A model generated the notes under the pieces. The model ran no database searches. It was given only the letters and a program-made list of their open reading frames with translations, and was not told where the DNA came from. From assembly GCA_024701455.1 (NCBI GenBank), contig JABXYP010000001.1, positions 4,282,001 to 4,346,000 of the forward strand: 64,000 nt of DNA. Reading direction: 5' to 3'. This DNA comes from Bacillus sp. A301a_S52 (GTDB taxonomy: Bacteria > Bacillota > Bacilli > Bacillales > Salisediminibacteriaceae). Position 1 is the stretch's first letter. Each line of letters starts with the position of its first letter. Made by a program: the position numbers and the translations under genes. Positions 8,439 through 16,318 of the stretch are shown here, piece by piece.

Positions 8439-9230
8439 CTAAATAGCATGAAATGCCTTGTGCTTCATACTTAAGCGATACTTTCCAGGGGATACCCCAT
8501 ACTGCCTTTTAAAAAGACGATAGAAGTACGAGTAGCTTCCAAATCCGCACTCTTCTGCTATATGGTCTAATGTATACGTTGTATGCTTTAAAAGGTCCAT
8601 CGCTACTGACAATTGGATTTCATGGGAATAGGCTATGATCGTCTTTCCTAAGCTACTCTTGAAAAGATGTGCTGAACGCGAAACACTTAGACCTGCATGC
8701 TGTGCCACATCTTCTACCTTTAAATTCGAGCTGGCGTTTTCTTCAATGTATCTCATCATTCTTGTAACAGCATAGGGACGATGAGAATGTAGTTTTGTTT
8801 CATTAGCGCTCCGTTCCAAGGATACGCATAATAATCGCAGTAAATAGTGAAGAATTTCTTCATTTTTCTCAGAAATTGAACGCCGATCTTCAAGAATCAT
8901 ATATCTCCAGATACCGAGGATATTTTCATCAAGACCGATTTGACTATAAGAAGGTTTACCGGACCGGCACCACCATGAGTCAATCCAACTACCTTCACAA
9001 AACACATGATAATCTCCGCTATTTCCTCCGCTCTCCACACTTAATTCAAAGGTATCTTCAGGATGTATCAATAGGAGAGTCCCTTTTTCTACTACAAGCT
9101 CTTTTTGATTCAATATAACCTTGCATTTACCTTCTGTTTGCAGACGCAACAAATAACCTGGTATACGCGGTTTAAATTTCATATCAAAGCGTTGAGTATG
9201 CAGAGAATAACCGCAAAATTTAATGGCCAC
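8439..9230 (-). CDS. AraC-family transcriptional regulator
   Basis: DNA-binding regulator with an N-terminal cupin-like effector domain (residues about 1-150) and two C-terminal helix-turn-helix motifs. The second is recognisable as LDHIAEECGFGSYSYFYRLF followed by KRQYGVSPGKYR. An open frame extends to an ATG at 9275, but I prefer the GTG at 9230 (263 residues) because AAGGAG lies 10 bases before it and the product then begins MAIKFCGYSLHTQRF, whereas the ATG at 9275 lacks a ribosome site. It is divergent from the ThuA/Gfo-Idh-MocA pair and probably controls it in response to a sugar-like ligand. Confidence 0.88.
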   Translation of the reverse strand: MAIKFCGYSLHTQRFDMKFKPRIPGYLLRLQTEGKCKVILNQKELVVEKGTLLLIHPEDTFELSVESGGNSGDYHVFCEGSWIDSWWCRSGKPSYSQIGLDENILGIWRYMILEDRRSISEKNEEILHYLLRLLCVSLERSANETKLHSHRPYAVTRMMRYIEENASSNLKVEDVAQHAGLSVSRSAHLFKSSLGKTIIAYSHEIQLSVAMDLLKHTTYTLDHIAEECGFGSYSYFYRLFKRQYGVSPGKYRLSMKHKAFHAI

Positions 9231-9369
9231 GGAAACCCATCTCCTTCCAAAGAAGATAATAGCAGTATCGTACATATTGTCATTGTATCATCCATTTTAA
9301 TCAAGACCATTGGACATTATGATGTAATCAAACATCCCCATAATCTGTTCTATCAAAGGAGGGTAAACA

Positions 9370-9408
9370 ATGTGTCTACTCAAAGCCATCCGCCAGATGC
9401 GTGACTAG
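9370..9408 (+). CDS. Possible 12-codon leader peptide upstream of thuA-like gene
   Basis: An unusually good ribosome site (AAAGGAGGG, 5-6 bases before ATG) precedes a 12-codon frame, MCLLKAIRQMRD, ending in TAG. It lies 100 bp before the ThuA-like gene. Such a strong site on a very short frame suggests a translated leader, or the remains of a longer gene. No terminator/antiterminator pair is obvious behind it. Confidence 0.3.
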   Translation: MCLLKAIRQMRD

Positions 9409-9508
9409 TATCCTCGCATTCGGGCTAACACATTGATTTAAATTTAATAAGACCAAGGAGTCTTTAGTCACATCTTTTTTTAAAAACATAGATAGGGAGG
9501 TTTTAACG

Positions 9509-10189
9509 ATGGCGAAAAAAGCACTTATCGTTTGGGGTGGCTGGGATGGGCACGAGCCCGAACAAGTCGCCCATATTTTTAAGGACATACTCATGGAAGA
9601 AAATATTCACGTCGAGATGTCAGACACACTTGAAGCCTATGCTGATGCGGAAAAACTAAAGTCCTTCGATTTAATCGTCCCCCATTGGACCATGGGACAG
9701 ATAAAGGATCACTATGTTCATCATATTTCTGATGCTGTTCAACTTGGTGTCGGCATAGCAGGGTGTCACGGTGGCATGTGTGATTCTTTTCGTGACAATG
9801 TCCTTTGGCAATTCATCACAGGTGGGAACTGGGTAGCTCATCCCGGCGATGACGGTGTTGAATACACCGTTCACGTTAAACATTCTTCCAGCCCTCTTCT
9901 TAATGGGATCGACGATTTTAACGTATGTAGTGAACAATATTATATGCACGTGGACCCTGCCGTAGAAGTTCTCGCTACCACCCGTTTCCCTGTCAGCGAA
10001 GGCCCTCACGTTTACAACAAGACGGTTGATATGCCTGTTGTCTGGACAAAACGCTGGGGACAAGGAAGGGTCTTTTATTGTTCATTAGGCCATAAAGCAG
10101 ACATTATCAGAAAACCTGAAGTCACAACGATAATGCGTCGTGGGCTGTTGTGGGCCGCTGAAGGAAGAGTTGACACTAGCCGTTCGTAG
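9509..10189 (+). CDS. ThuA-like domain protein
   Basis: A 226-residue protein of the ThuA family, a class I glutamine-amidotransferase-like fold found with sugar catabolism genes. Recognisable pieces are ALIVWGGWDGHEPEQ at the N-terminus (residues about 5-19), GVGIAGCHGGMCDSFR (about 81-96), GGNWVAHPG (about 105-113) and GQGRVFYCSLGHKADI (about 185-200) near the C-terminus. Start ATG 9509 follows GGGAGG. It is followed after 59 bp by a Gfo/Idh/MocA oxidoreductase, a pairing common in Bacillales and rhizobia. The ThuA biochemical role is not settled, though a 3-keto-sugar link has been proposed for the family. Confidence 0.9.
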   Translation: MAKKALIVWGGWDGHEPEQVAHIFKDILMEENIHVEMSDTLEAYADAEKLKSFDLIVPHWTMGQIKDHYVHHISDAVQLGVGIAGCHGGMCDSFRDNVLWQFITGGNWVAHPGDDGVEYTVHVKHSSSPLLNGIDDFNVCSEQYYMHVDPAVEVLATTRFPVSEGPHVYNKTVDMPVVWTKRWGQGRVFYCSLGHKADIIRKPEVTTIMRRGLLWAAEGRVDTSRS

Positions 10190-10248
10190 ACAAAGGAAAA
10201 GAAACCAAAGTCTGGCACTAAAATGATAAATTATTGGAGGAGAATAGC

Positions 10249-11349
10249 ATGACCATGATAAAAGCAGGTCTTGTCGGTTGTGGAAATATCAGTTCAATTT
10301 ACTTGGAAAATTGTCATAAATTAGATCATCTTACTATTGTCGCATGTGCAGATTTAAACCATAAAAAAGCTCAAGCTCAAGCAGCAAACTATCATATCCC
10401 CAATGTTTGCAAAACAGATGAATTACTGCAAAATCATGACATTGAGCTAATCATTAACTTAACGACACCTGATGCACATGGGCCAGTTTGTATTCGTGCA
10501 TTGGAAGCAGGAAAGCACGTTTATACTGAAAAACCGTTAGCCGTGACTCTGGAAGAAGGGCAACATATGCTAAAACTCGCAAAAGAAAAAGGACTACTAG
10601 TGGGCTGTGCACCCGATACCTTCTTAGGAGCTGGTATTCAAACAGCCCTCCAAGCGATTGAACAGGGGGAAATAGGTAAACCAGTAGGCGCTTCAGCCTT
10701 CATGATCGGCCGTGGTCATGAACATTGGCATCCTGACCCTGCGTTTTATTATGATGTTGGCGGCGGTCCAATGTTCGATATGGGGCCTTATTATTTAACA
10801 GCTTTAACGGCCTTACTTGGCCCAATGACTCGACTATCAGGGTCTGCTCGTGTGAGTTACCCCGAACGGACGATTTTAAGTGAACCTAAATATGGGGAAA
10901 AAATACAAGTTTCAACGCCTACCCATATCGCAGGAATCATTGATTTTGACAATGGCGCTGTAGCATCTATCACCACAAGCTTCGATGCCTTCGGTGGCTC
11001 ATCTCTCCCACATATTGAGATATATGGTGATGAAGGCACTCTTCTCGTACCTGATCCTAACACATTTGGTGGCCCTGTGAAGTTACGTAAACGAGACAAA
11101 AAGGAGTTTGTCAGCCTTCCATTATCGGAGCACAATGCTGAAAACAGCCGTGGGATTGGAATTGCTGATATGGTTCATTCTATTCTTAATGACACACCGC
11201 ATCGCGCCAATGGGGAGTTAGGTTACCACGTTTTAGAAGCAATGCATGGCTTTCACACAGCCTCTTCCTCAGAAACGTATTATAAAATGCAGAGCACTTG
11301 CCAAAGGCCTGAACCGTTGCCGGCAGGTTTTCATATCCTCCAAAACTAA
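10249..11349 (+). CDS. Gfo/Idh/MocA-family oxidoreductase
   Basis: NAD(P)-dependent sugar or inositol-type dehydrogenase of 366 residues. The Rossmann motif is AGLVGCGNISSIYL (residues about 5-18), and the family signature EKPLAV with the catalytic-site Lys is at about 94-99. The C-terminal alpha/beta domain contains GGGPMFDMGPYY (about 171-182) with the usual Asp. ATG at 10249 is preferred over an in-frame TTG 15 bases upstream because GGAGGAG precedes it. It is the second gene of a two-gene operon with the ThuA-like protein and ends in a strong terminator. Likely substrate is a sugar, or a 3-keto derivative handled jointly with ThuA. Confidence 0.92.
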   Translation: MTMIKAGLVGCGNISSIYLENCHKLDHLTIVACADLNHKKAQAQAANYHIPNVCKTDELLQNHDIELIINLTTPDAHGPVCIRALEAGKHVYTEKPLAVTLEEGQHMLKLAKEKGLLVGCAPDTFLGAGIQTALQAIEQGEIGKPVGASAFMIGRGHEHWHPDPAFYYDVGGGPMFDMGPYYLTALTALLGPMTRLSGSARVSYPERTILSEPKYGEKIQVSTPTHIAGIIDFDNGAVASITTSFDAFGGSSLPHIEIYGDEGTLLVPDPNTFGGPVKLRKRDKKEFVSLPLSEHNAENSRGIGIADMVHSILNDTPHRANGELGYHVLEAMHGFHTASSSETYYKMQSTCQRPEPLPAGFHILQN

Positions 11350-11364
11350 TCACGCTAATCAGCC

Positions 11365-11403
11365 CCCCTCTCTTTATGCATTTTCACAAAGAGAGGGGAA
11401 TTC
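11365..11403 (+). terminator. Terminator of the thuA-like/oxidoreductase operon
   Basis: Perfect 11-bp stem CCCCTCTCTTT with AAAGAGAGGGG around a 12-base loop, followed by AATTCTT. It starts 15 bp after the stop codon. Confidence 0.75.
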
Positions 11404-11524
11404 TTGCCATCATTACTTATTCAACAGCCATAAAACGAAACTTCAACTAGGATATTAGCGGCCGTTATTTCCCCATCTTCAAATAGATGGCTTATCCATG
11501 TCTCATTCGCGCAATTTTCAACAT

Positions 11525-12187
11525 TCAATCTTTAGCCACGTCCGATGACGAATCTAGAGACACATCCCCGTTTTCTCGTTTTATTCTCTCTTTTATACAT
11601 CCATTTTCCAATACAATAACCTCATCAAACAACGGATGAGTAACAAGCTCTTGATCATGTGCTGCGACAACTAACATCTTTCCATCTTCTTTTAACGCAC
11701 TAAGCAAGGATAATGCACGCTTATAACTGTCATCATCTAATGCGTTAAATGGCTCATCAAGTAATAAAATATCTGGTTTTTCCATAATGGCTTGGCATAA
11801 ACCTAACCGTTGCTTCATTCCTAATGAATACTTTTTTACTTGTTCATGACGCTGATCATACAACTCTACTTTTTTTAACGCCTTGAGGATCTCCTCTTCC
11901 GTTATTCTCTTATTTATTGCTGCTAAGTACTTCAAATTATAAAGCGCTGTTTGGCCCTCTAAAAAATCTGGATTTTCTATCATCACACCGAATGTATAAG
12001 GTTTATCGTTGGACACATCACCTTTTGAAGGCTTTATTAAACCGCAAAGCAACCTTAACAACATCGTTTTTCCACTACCGTTATGCCCTCTTACTAAATA
12101 ACCCTTCCCTTCTTCAAAATCTATATTTATGTCTTGTAAGACATCCTTTTCCTTAATCGTTTTTGAAACTGCTTGCACGTTTATCAT
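11525..12187 (-). CDS. ABC transporter ATP-binding protein (bacteriocin-type cassette)
   Basis: A 220-residue ATPase. The Walker A motif is GHNGSGKT (residues about 34-41), the Q-loop/signature region contains YSLGMKQRLGLCQA (about 117-130) and Walker B with the catalytic Glu is ILLLDEPFNAL (about 137-147). Start ATG 12187 overlaps the upstream stop by ATGA and has AAAGGAG upstream. It is the last gene of a five-gene minus-strand unit with three membrane proteins, and probably energises export of, or immunity to, the secreted small protein at 14443-14850. The C-terminal tail is short and acidic. Confidence 0.9.
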   Translation of the reverse strand: MINVQAVSKTIKEKDVLQDINIDFEEGKGYLVRGHNGSGKTMLLRLLCGLIKPSKGDVSNDKPYTFGVMIENPDFLEGQTALYNLKYLAAINKRITEEEILKALKKVELYDQRHEQVKKYSLGMKQRLGLCQAIMEKPDILLLDEPFNALDDDSYKRALSLLSALKEDGKMLVVAAHDQELVTHPLFDEVIVLENGCIKERIKRENGDVSLDSSSDVAKD

Positions 12188-12858
12188 CGCTTATTATCTC
12201 CTTTAAATTCATAGTGATTAACTAGCCGACTTAATAGAACGTAAGAAACGAAGAGAATAATAAATTTCCCTACCAAAACGAGCAACGTATTTTCCAATAC
12301 GTCTATGGAGCCCGCTACAAACAAGCTGGCATACAAACTGTGAGCAGATCCTATTTGCAAAAATAATAAAGTTATAATCACGCTGAAATAAACCCAAGAC
12401 TTACTTACATACAGTAACAGCAAGCCAACAACGACATTCCCCCAAAATAAAAAGTTGATCAAATAGGCAACAAAAACAAATATAAGAGCTTTAATCTCAC
12501 CTGGGTTTAAGGGGAAAGAGAATACAAGATTGACTACTAGCATTAAACTCGTTAGTCGGCTCACAACACCCAGTAGTTCCAACTGGATTTTCTTTAAAAA
12601 TGCTTTTCTGGAACTTCTGACAACAAGGTAGGGGCCTAATGAAAGGAGCTCATCTACCTTAGTCATAATGAAAAAGACGAAGAGGGCTTGAATACCTAAA
12701 TTTAATACGAGTAAAAAAGTAGATACTTGGCCTGTTGCCCAATCTACCCCCGCAAGCCCTTGAAAGACTGCCGAAAAACCCGACATATCTGTGGTTTTTA
12801 CAGACGCGAAATTAATAAGTGACATAATGAGTAACGTCCAGATGATATGTTTTCTCAA
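12184..12858 (-). CDS. Integral membrane protein, ABC-2-like permease subunit
   Basis: Predicted membrane protein of about 224 residues with six or so hydrophobic segments (for example FLLVLNLGIQALFVFFIM and VGKFIILFVSYVLLS). The open frame reaches an ATG at 12936, but that would lie deep in the preceding gene. The TTG at 12858 has AAGGAG 8-10 bases upstream and overlaps the previous stop as TTGA, so it is the probable start. Sequence identity to a named family cannot be assigned by eye. The position beside an ATPase and two other membrane proteins supports an ABC permease role. Confidence 0.75.
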   Translation of the reverse strand: MRKHIIWTLLIMSLINFASVKTTDMSGFSAVFQGLAGVDWATGQVSTFLLVLNLGIQALFVFFIMTKVDELLSLGPYLVVRSSRKAFLKKIQLELLGVVSRLTSLMLVVNLVFSFPLNPGEIKALIFVFVAYLINFLFWGNVVVGLLLLYVSKSWVYFSVIITLLFLQIGSAHSLYASLFVAGSIDVLENTLLVLVGKFIILFVSYVLLSRLVNHYEFKGDNKR

Positions 12859-13493
12859 TTTAATATCTCCTTGCGCTTCCCTATATAATAAATAAAGTAC
12901 ATTAAAATAGGAGTTACAAATGATAGCGTTGTCCAATACGCCTTTATTAACACTGAATCATCTGTCATATAGGTAAAAAAAACAATCCCGTGGTAGGTAA
13001 TTAGTAAAACGAAACTTATGACTATATTTATAAATAAAGAGGGTATTTTTTTATTGGTCATAAGATAGACCATTGCGTACGTCATATAAACAAATAGGCA
13101 ATACAGTATGAATTTTAAAAGAGGTGCTATTAACGATATATTCAGCCCTATCGTTAACCCCTTAGCAAAGACAACGCTTAAAAGAACAGTTAGCGTACTT
13201 ATCACAAACACAGCACTGATAAGTAGGCCGTACGTGATCATTTTAATGGGGAGTTTCTTCGTGTAACGACTAACTAAAAGTGGATTAAGAAACTCCTTTC
13301 TTGTGACGTAAAGAAATAACACGAAAAATAGTGTCGTATTAAACAGTAATTTTTGTGGTCTTATTAATAGCTCTTCAAACATGAGATAATCGAATGTTTG
13401 AACTGCTGTTACTTCTATAAATTGAACCGTCACAAACACGAGCGTCACCGTATAAAAAAGAAACCATATATAAGTGCCCTTATTCAAAATCAT
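12855..13493 (-). CDS. Integral membrane protein in bacteriocin-like ABC operon
   Basis: A 212-residue hydrophobic protein with about six membrane segments (for example GLLISAVFVISTLTVLLSVV and LFINIVISFVLLITYHGIVF). It overlaps the stop of the upstream gene by ATGA and its own stop overlaps the next start by TTGA, so translation of the operon looks coupled. Probably a permease or immunity subunit. No catalytic motif is seen. Confidence 0.75.
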   Translation of the reverse strand: MILNKGTYIWFLFYTVTLVFVTVQFIEVTAVQTFDYLMFEELLIRPQKLLFNTTLFFVLFLYVTRKEFLNPLLVSRYTKKLPIKMITYGLLISAVFVISTLTVLLSVVFAKGLTIGLNISLIAPLLKFILYCLFVYMTYAMVYLMTNKKIPSLFINIVISFVLLITYHGIVFFTYMTDDSVLIKAYWTTLSFVTPILMYFIYYIGKRKEILN

Positions 13494-14374
13494 AGTAAAT
13501 AACTCTTTTCGTATTTTTTAATATTCGTTATAGCCAAAACAAGTAAGAAAATAATTAACAGTGAAGGAAGTGTCACTACCGACAATACAAAACTTTGGAA
13601 ACCTGCATCTGATGCTTGATAAAAATAAATACCTAGCAGGTAATGATCACTTACAAAATACCACGTCGCTTGATAGAGTGAATAACCTAACTCATATAAG
13701 ACACTGCCGAGAAACGATGATAAAATAAACGTCACAAAGTAAAATATAAATGGCATAATTTGCAGTAAATATTTATTCTTCACAACATGAGTTAGTAATG
13801 ACGTAGCCGAAACAACAAGGCACGTATAAATGATTAATAGAATAATATGACCTATCATCATTAAAAAATGATTTGCCCCATTTACCTCACCTAACCCCGT
13901 AATAAGAAAATCAGAGTAACCTCCCCATAGTATTAAGCTTAAGAGAGCTAATAAACTAAAGTAGACTAAGATAAATGTGATGATATAAAGACATTGAGCT
14001 GTAAGTAGAGATAAAATATATTTTTTATATCCCATTTTAGACACCATGATAGCACCCATTCCCGCATTCAAATGATAGTAGGATACTGCACAAAGGTGTA
14101 TACCAAACCCGATAAGTAAAATAACGACAAATACGATATAAAAATCGGGCGAAAATAAAAAATGATCTAAAAAAGCCATCCCATTATACCCTTCAAGTGT
14201 AAGCTTAGCACCTTCTATATTTAAATCTGCAGGGTTTAAAGCAATTTGCTCTTTCCAATCGTTTTTCTCGATGCGGGTCATGTAATAGCTGACGATGACA
14301 GGGAGAGAAATGGCTAATAAAATAAGTATATTAAAACGGGATTTTATGTAACGTAAATACTCGTGTTTTATCAT
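13490..14374 (-). CDS. ABC-2-like multi-spanning membrane protein
   Basis: A 294-residue protein with an N-terminal segment (ILILLAISLPVIVSYYM), a large extracytoplasmic stretch (residues about 35-75) and five further hydrophobic segments, the architecture of ABC-2 permeases in bacteriocin export or self-protection cassettes. Start ATG 14374 is preceded by GGATGG. It is the first of three consecutive membrane proteins and lies 68 bp downstream of the secreted Trp-rich protein. The spacer can form a small ACAGCG...CGCTGT stem, possibly tuning expression of the permeases relative to the secreted product. Confidence 0.78.
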   Translation of the reverse strand: MIKHEYLRYIKSRFNILILLAISLPVIVSYYMTRIEKNDWKEQIALNPADLNIEGAKLTLEGYNGMAFLDHFLFSPDFYIVFVVILLIGFGIHLCAVSYYHLNAGMGAIMVSKMGYKKYILSLLTAQCLYIITFILVYFSLLALLSLILWGGYSDFLITGLGEVNGANHFLMMIGHIILLIIYTCLVVSATSLLTHVVKNKYLLQIMPFIFYFVTFILSSFLGSVLYELGYSLYQATWYFVSDHYLLGIYFYQASDAGFQSFVLSVVTLPSLLIIFLLVLAITNIKKYEKSYLL

Positions 14375-14438
14375 CTGACATCCATCCTTTATAAAGGAGC
14401 AACAGCGAAAGCAGCCCTCCCGCTGTCACTATTATCAT
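14331..14438 (-). CDS. Possible small transmembrane peptide
   Basis: A 35-codon frame starts at ATG 14438, just after the stop of the secreted protein, and overlaps the next gene by 44 bp in another frame. It encodes MIIVTAGGLLSLLLLYKGWM followed by a polar tail, a convincing single membrane helix. There is no clear ribosome site, so expression would have to be coupled. Small membrane immunity peptides are common in bacteriocin loci, but this could be chance. Confidence 0.25.
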   Translation of the reverse strand: MIIVTAGGLLSLLLLYKGWMSDDKTRVFTLHKIPF

Positions 14439-14442
14439 TGGT

Positions 14443-14850
14443 TTAATGTGCGTTATGTCTGCTTGTAATAGTATCTGTACCAACTTGATTCCAGGCCGGT
14501 CTAATTTGAGCATAATAATTATAGCCAGGTAATGCGTTATTCGTACTATTGGTGTAGATCTGATTTGTATTTGAAAGCGTAACGGCATTCCCTCTTAAAG
14601 CATTATTAGAGTTAACCATCCGTTTCTGAGGGTTACTCCACATAGTCTTTGTACTAGCAACCGCACTCCACTCTAATCTAGACGTTGTTTTCCCTGAGAA
14701 AGCCCCTGTTCTTTTCCAACCATCTGAAGAGTTTAATGACGTATCTGACCACGATGACCAATTGGCTTCTGCTGTTGATGGTAAAGCTAAAGGTGCTGTA
14801 AATGTAACAGCCGTCAATAAACAAATACCTAACATCATTTTTTTCATCAT
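14443..14850 (-). CDS. Secreted small protein, putative bacteriocin or exported factor
   Basis: A 135-residue precursor. The signal peptide MMKKMMLGICLLTAVTFTAP continues to an Ala-x-Ala site near residue 29 (TAEA, then NWSSW). The mature part (about 106 residues) is rich in Asn, Ser, Thr and Trp, has no Cys, and ends in a basic His-containing tail (SRHNAH). Start ATG 14850 follows GGAGATG. It heads an operon with three membrane proteins and an ATPase, the layout of lactococcin 972-like and other secreted bacteriocins. The sequence does not match that family clearly, so function is inferred from context only. Alternatives are a cell-surface structural protein or a signal. Confidence 0.72.
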   Translation of the reverse strand: MMKKMMLGICLLTAVTFTAPLALPSTAEANWSSWSDTSLNSSDGWKRTGAFSGKTTSRLEWSAVASTKTMWSNPQKRMVNSNNALRGNAVTLSNTNQIYTNSTNNALPGYNYYAQIRPAWNQVGTDTITSRHNAH

Positions 14851-15426
14851 AGCAAAACATCTCCTTCAATTTTCTTCAAGATAATGTAAAAACAAACCCT
14901 CGTCTTTCTCCTGACTGACGCCCATTTCTAATAAACTGGTTGACTTGCTTTTATTAGCTCCCTCACCCCCTTCAAAACATCAACATTCATTCATGTATGT
15001 TAAAACGGAAGATGAGTTTGACATAAAAAATAAATTCTGAACAGCTCTCTTAAAAACAACAATTTTAAATAATTCTATTTATCTCCATCTATGGATCAGC
15101 GTACATCTATTCCTTTTAATTGTAAACCATTGTAAGAGAGTTCAATAGAAGTTTTAAAAAAGGTAGATTAACGCCCTATAAGTTATTATCTTTTATTTTT
15201 TCTTTTAAGAAACCGATCTCTCTTTTGTAAAACGTAGAACGTCCTCTTCCCTTACTTGAACTAATTTCACTACACAAATACACTTGCATAAAACGGCTTA
15301 TACAGTGATCTTTCTCTCCGTTGCAAACGAACGCTTTCTCGGGTATCATCTTCAGCCTTTTTTCAAAACAAGATGTTATATAGACTATTTATCACCGTCC
15401 ATGGTTTAAAATTCAATTAATAAACC
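14851..15426. other. Non-coding interval between secreted-protein operon and gntR-type gene
   Basis: About 575 bp of AT-rich DNA. It should hold the promoter of the secreted-protein operon (GGAGATG ribosome site at its edge), but no clear -35/-10 pair or operator could be singled out. No gene or structured element recognised. Confidence 0.4.
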
Positions 15427-15460
15427 AAAAAAAGAACAGTCTACAAAAAGTGACTGTCCG
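15427..15460 (-). terminator. Terminator overlapping the end of the GntR gene
   Basis: Minus-strand GGACAGTC pairs with GACTGTTC and is followed by a run of seven Ts. The stem includes the last codons and the TAG stop of the regulator gene. Confidence 0.75.
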
Positions 15461-16151
15461 CTTGAATGACGAATTGTGATTGTTCATAGTTGTATGTGAT
15501 TTTTGAGAAATCAAATGGCTGACCATTCGTTAAATGAAAGATCGTTTCAACATACAGTTTAGGCATACCTTGTTTCAACCCAAGGTACCCGGCTTCCTCT
15601 TCAGTCAGTATACCCACGTGAAGATATAAATCTGAAAAGCCCACCTTCAACCCCAAACCTTCCCTTATATAATGAAAGATGGATTCAGACACAATCTCCT
15701 TATTTAAATACGTGATGATCGCCTTATTATAATACGACTCTTCTAAACAAAGTGTTTCGCCGTTAATATAACGCACTCTTTTGACAGAATAGACGTCATC
15801 GTCCGCCTTTATATTCAAATTAAGGGACACTTCTTCGCTAGGCTTTATCACCTTTAGTTCAATCACTTCTGTCGTGATGGTGAAATCTTCAAGATCCTTC
15901 TTAAATCCTTGGTTAGACAGTAAACTTATGTAGCCTTTTCTCTTATGCCTCCGTACAAAAATACCGCTTCCCCTTACTTGAAAGACGACCCCTTTTTTCT
16001 CTAAAAGGTCTAATGATTTTGTAATCGTGCTCTTACTTACATCAAATTGAGCCATCAGTTTTTCTAAAACTGGTAGCTTATCACCTTGTTGAAGGGCATG
16101 GTCCTCTATATACTTTTCGATTTCTGTGGCGATTTGCTGATACTTTAACAT
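15441..16151 (-). CDS. GntR-family regulator with UTRA domain, beta-glucoside type
   Basis: A 236-residue repressor. The N-terminal winged helix (residues about 1-70) has QIATEIEKYIEDHALQQGDK, LMAQFDVSKSTITKSLDLLE and the wing VFQVRGSGIFVR. The C-terminal UTRA effector domain (about 85-236) has YSVKRVRYINGETLCLEESY. The family includes BglR, GmuR and TreR, which bind phosphosugars. ATG 16151 is favoured over ATG 16157 because GGAGA is 6-7 bases from the former and abuts the latter. It is divergent from a beta-glucoside PTS/GH1 operon whose promoter spacer is a perfect palindrome, almost certainly its operator. A TGC-TATAAT extended -10 about 30-40 bp upstream is its likely promoter. Confidence 0.92.
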   Translation of the reverse strand: MLKYQQIATEIEKYIEDHALQQGDKLPVLEKLMAQFDVSKSTITKSLDLLEKKGVVFQVRGSGIFVRRHKRKGYISLLSNQGFKKDLEDFTITTEVIELKVIKPSEEVSLNLNIKADDDVYSVKRVRYINGETLCLEESYYNKAIITYLNKEIVSESIFHYIREGLGLKVGFSDLYLHVGILTEEEAGYLGLKQGMPKLYVETIFHLTNGQPFDFSKITYNYEQSQFVIQADSHFL

Positions 16152-16254
16152 ACGCATTCTCCATTGTTTTCTAATGTATTACCAAAATTATAGCATACCT
16201 ACCTTAAAAGCTCATTCTACACTATTATATTCTAACAAATTTTTTATTTGGGTA

Positions 16255-16283
16255 TTGATTAATTGTACCGGTACAATTATAAT
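16255..16283 (+). promoter_or_regulatory. Promoter with GntR operator filling the spacer
   Basis: TTGATT (16255-16260), a 17-bp spacer and TATAAT (16278-16283). The spacer is occupied by the perfect 18-bp palindrome AATTGTACCGGTACAATT (16261-16278). A repressor bound here would exclude RNA polymerase. A weak cre-like TGTAAGCGTATAAA (about 12 of 14 matches) follows directly. Confidence 0.9.
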
Positions 16284-16318
16284 GTAAGCGTATAAACAAA
16301 CTCAAAGGGGGCATCAAG

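Noticed and set aside
14443..14850. Lactococcin 972 family bacteriocin
   Set aside because: The size and secretion signal fit, but the characteristic sequence of that family is not visible in the mature part.
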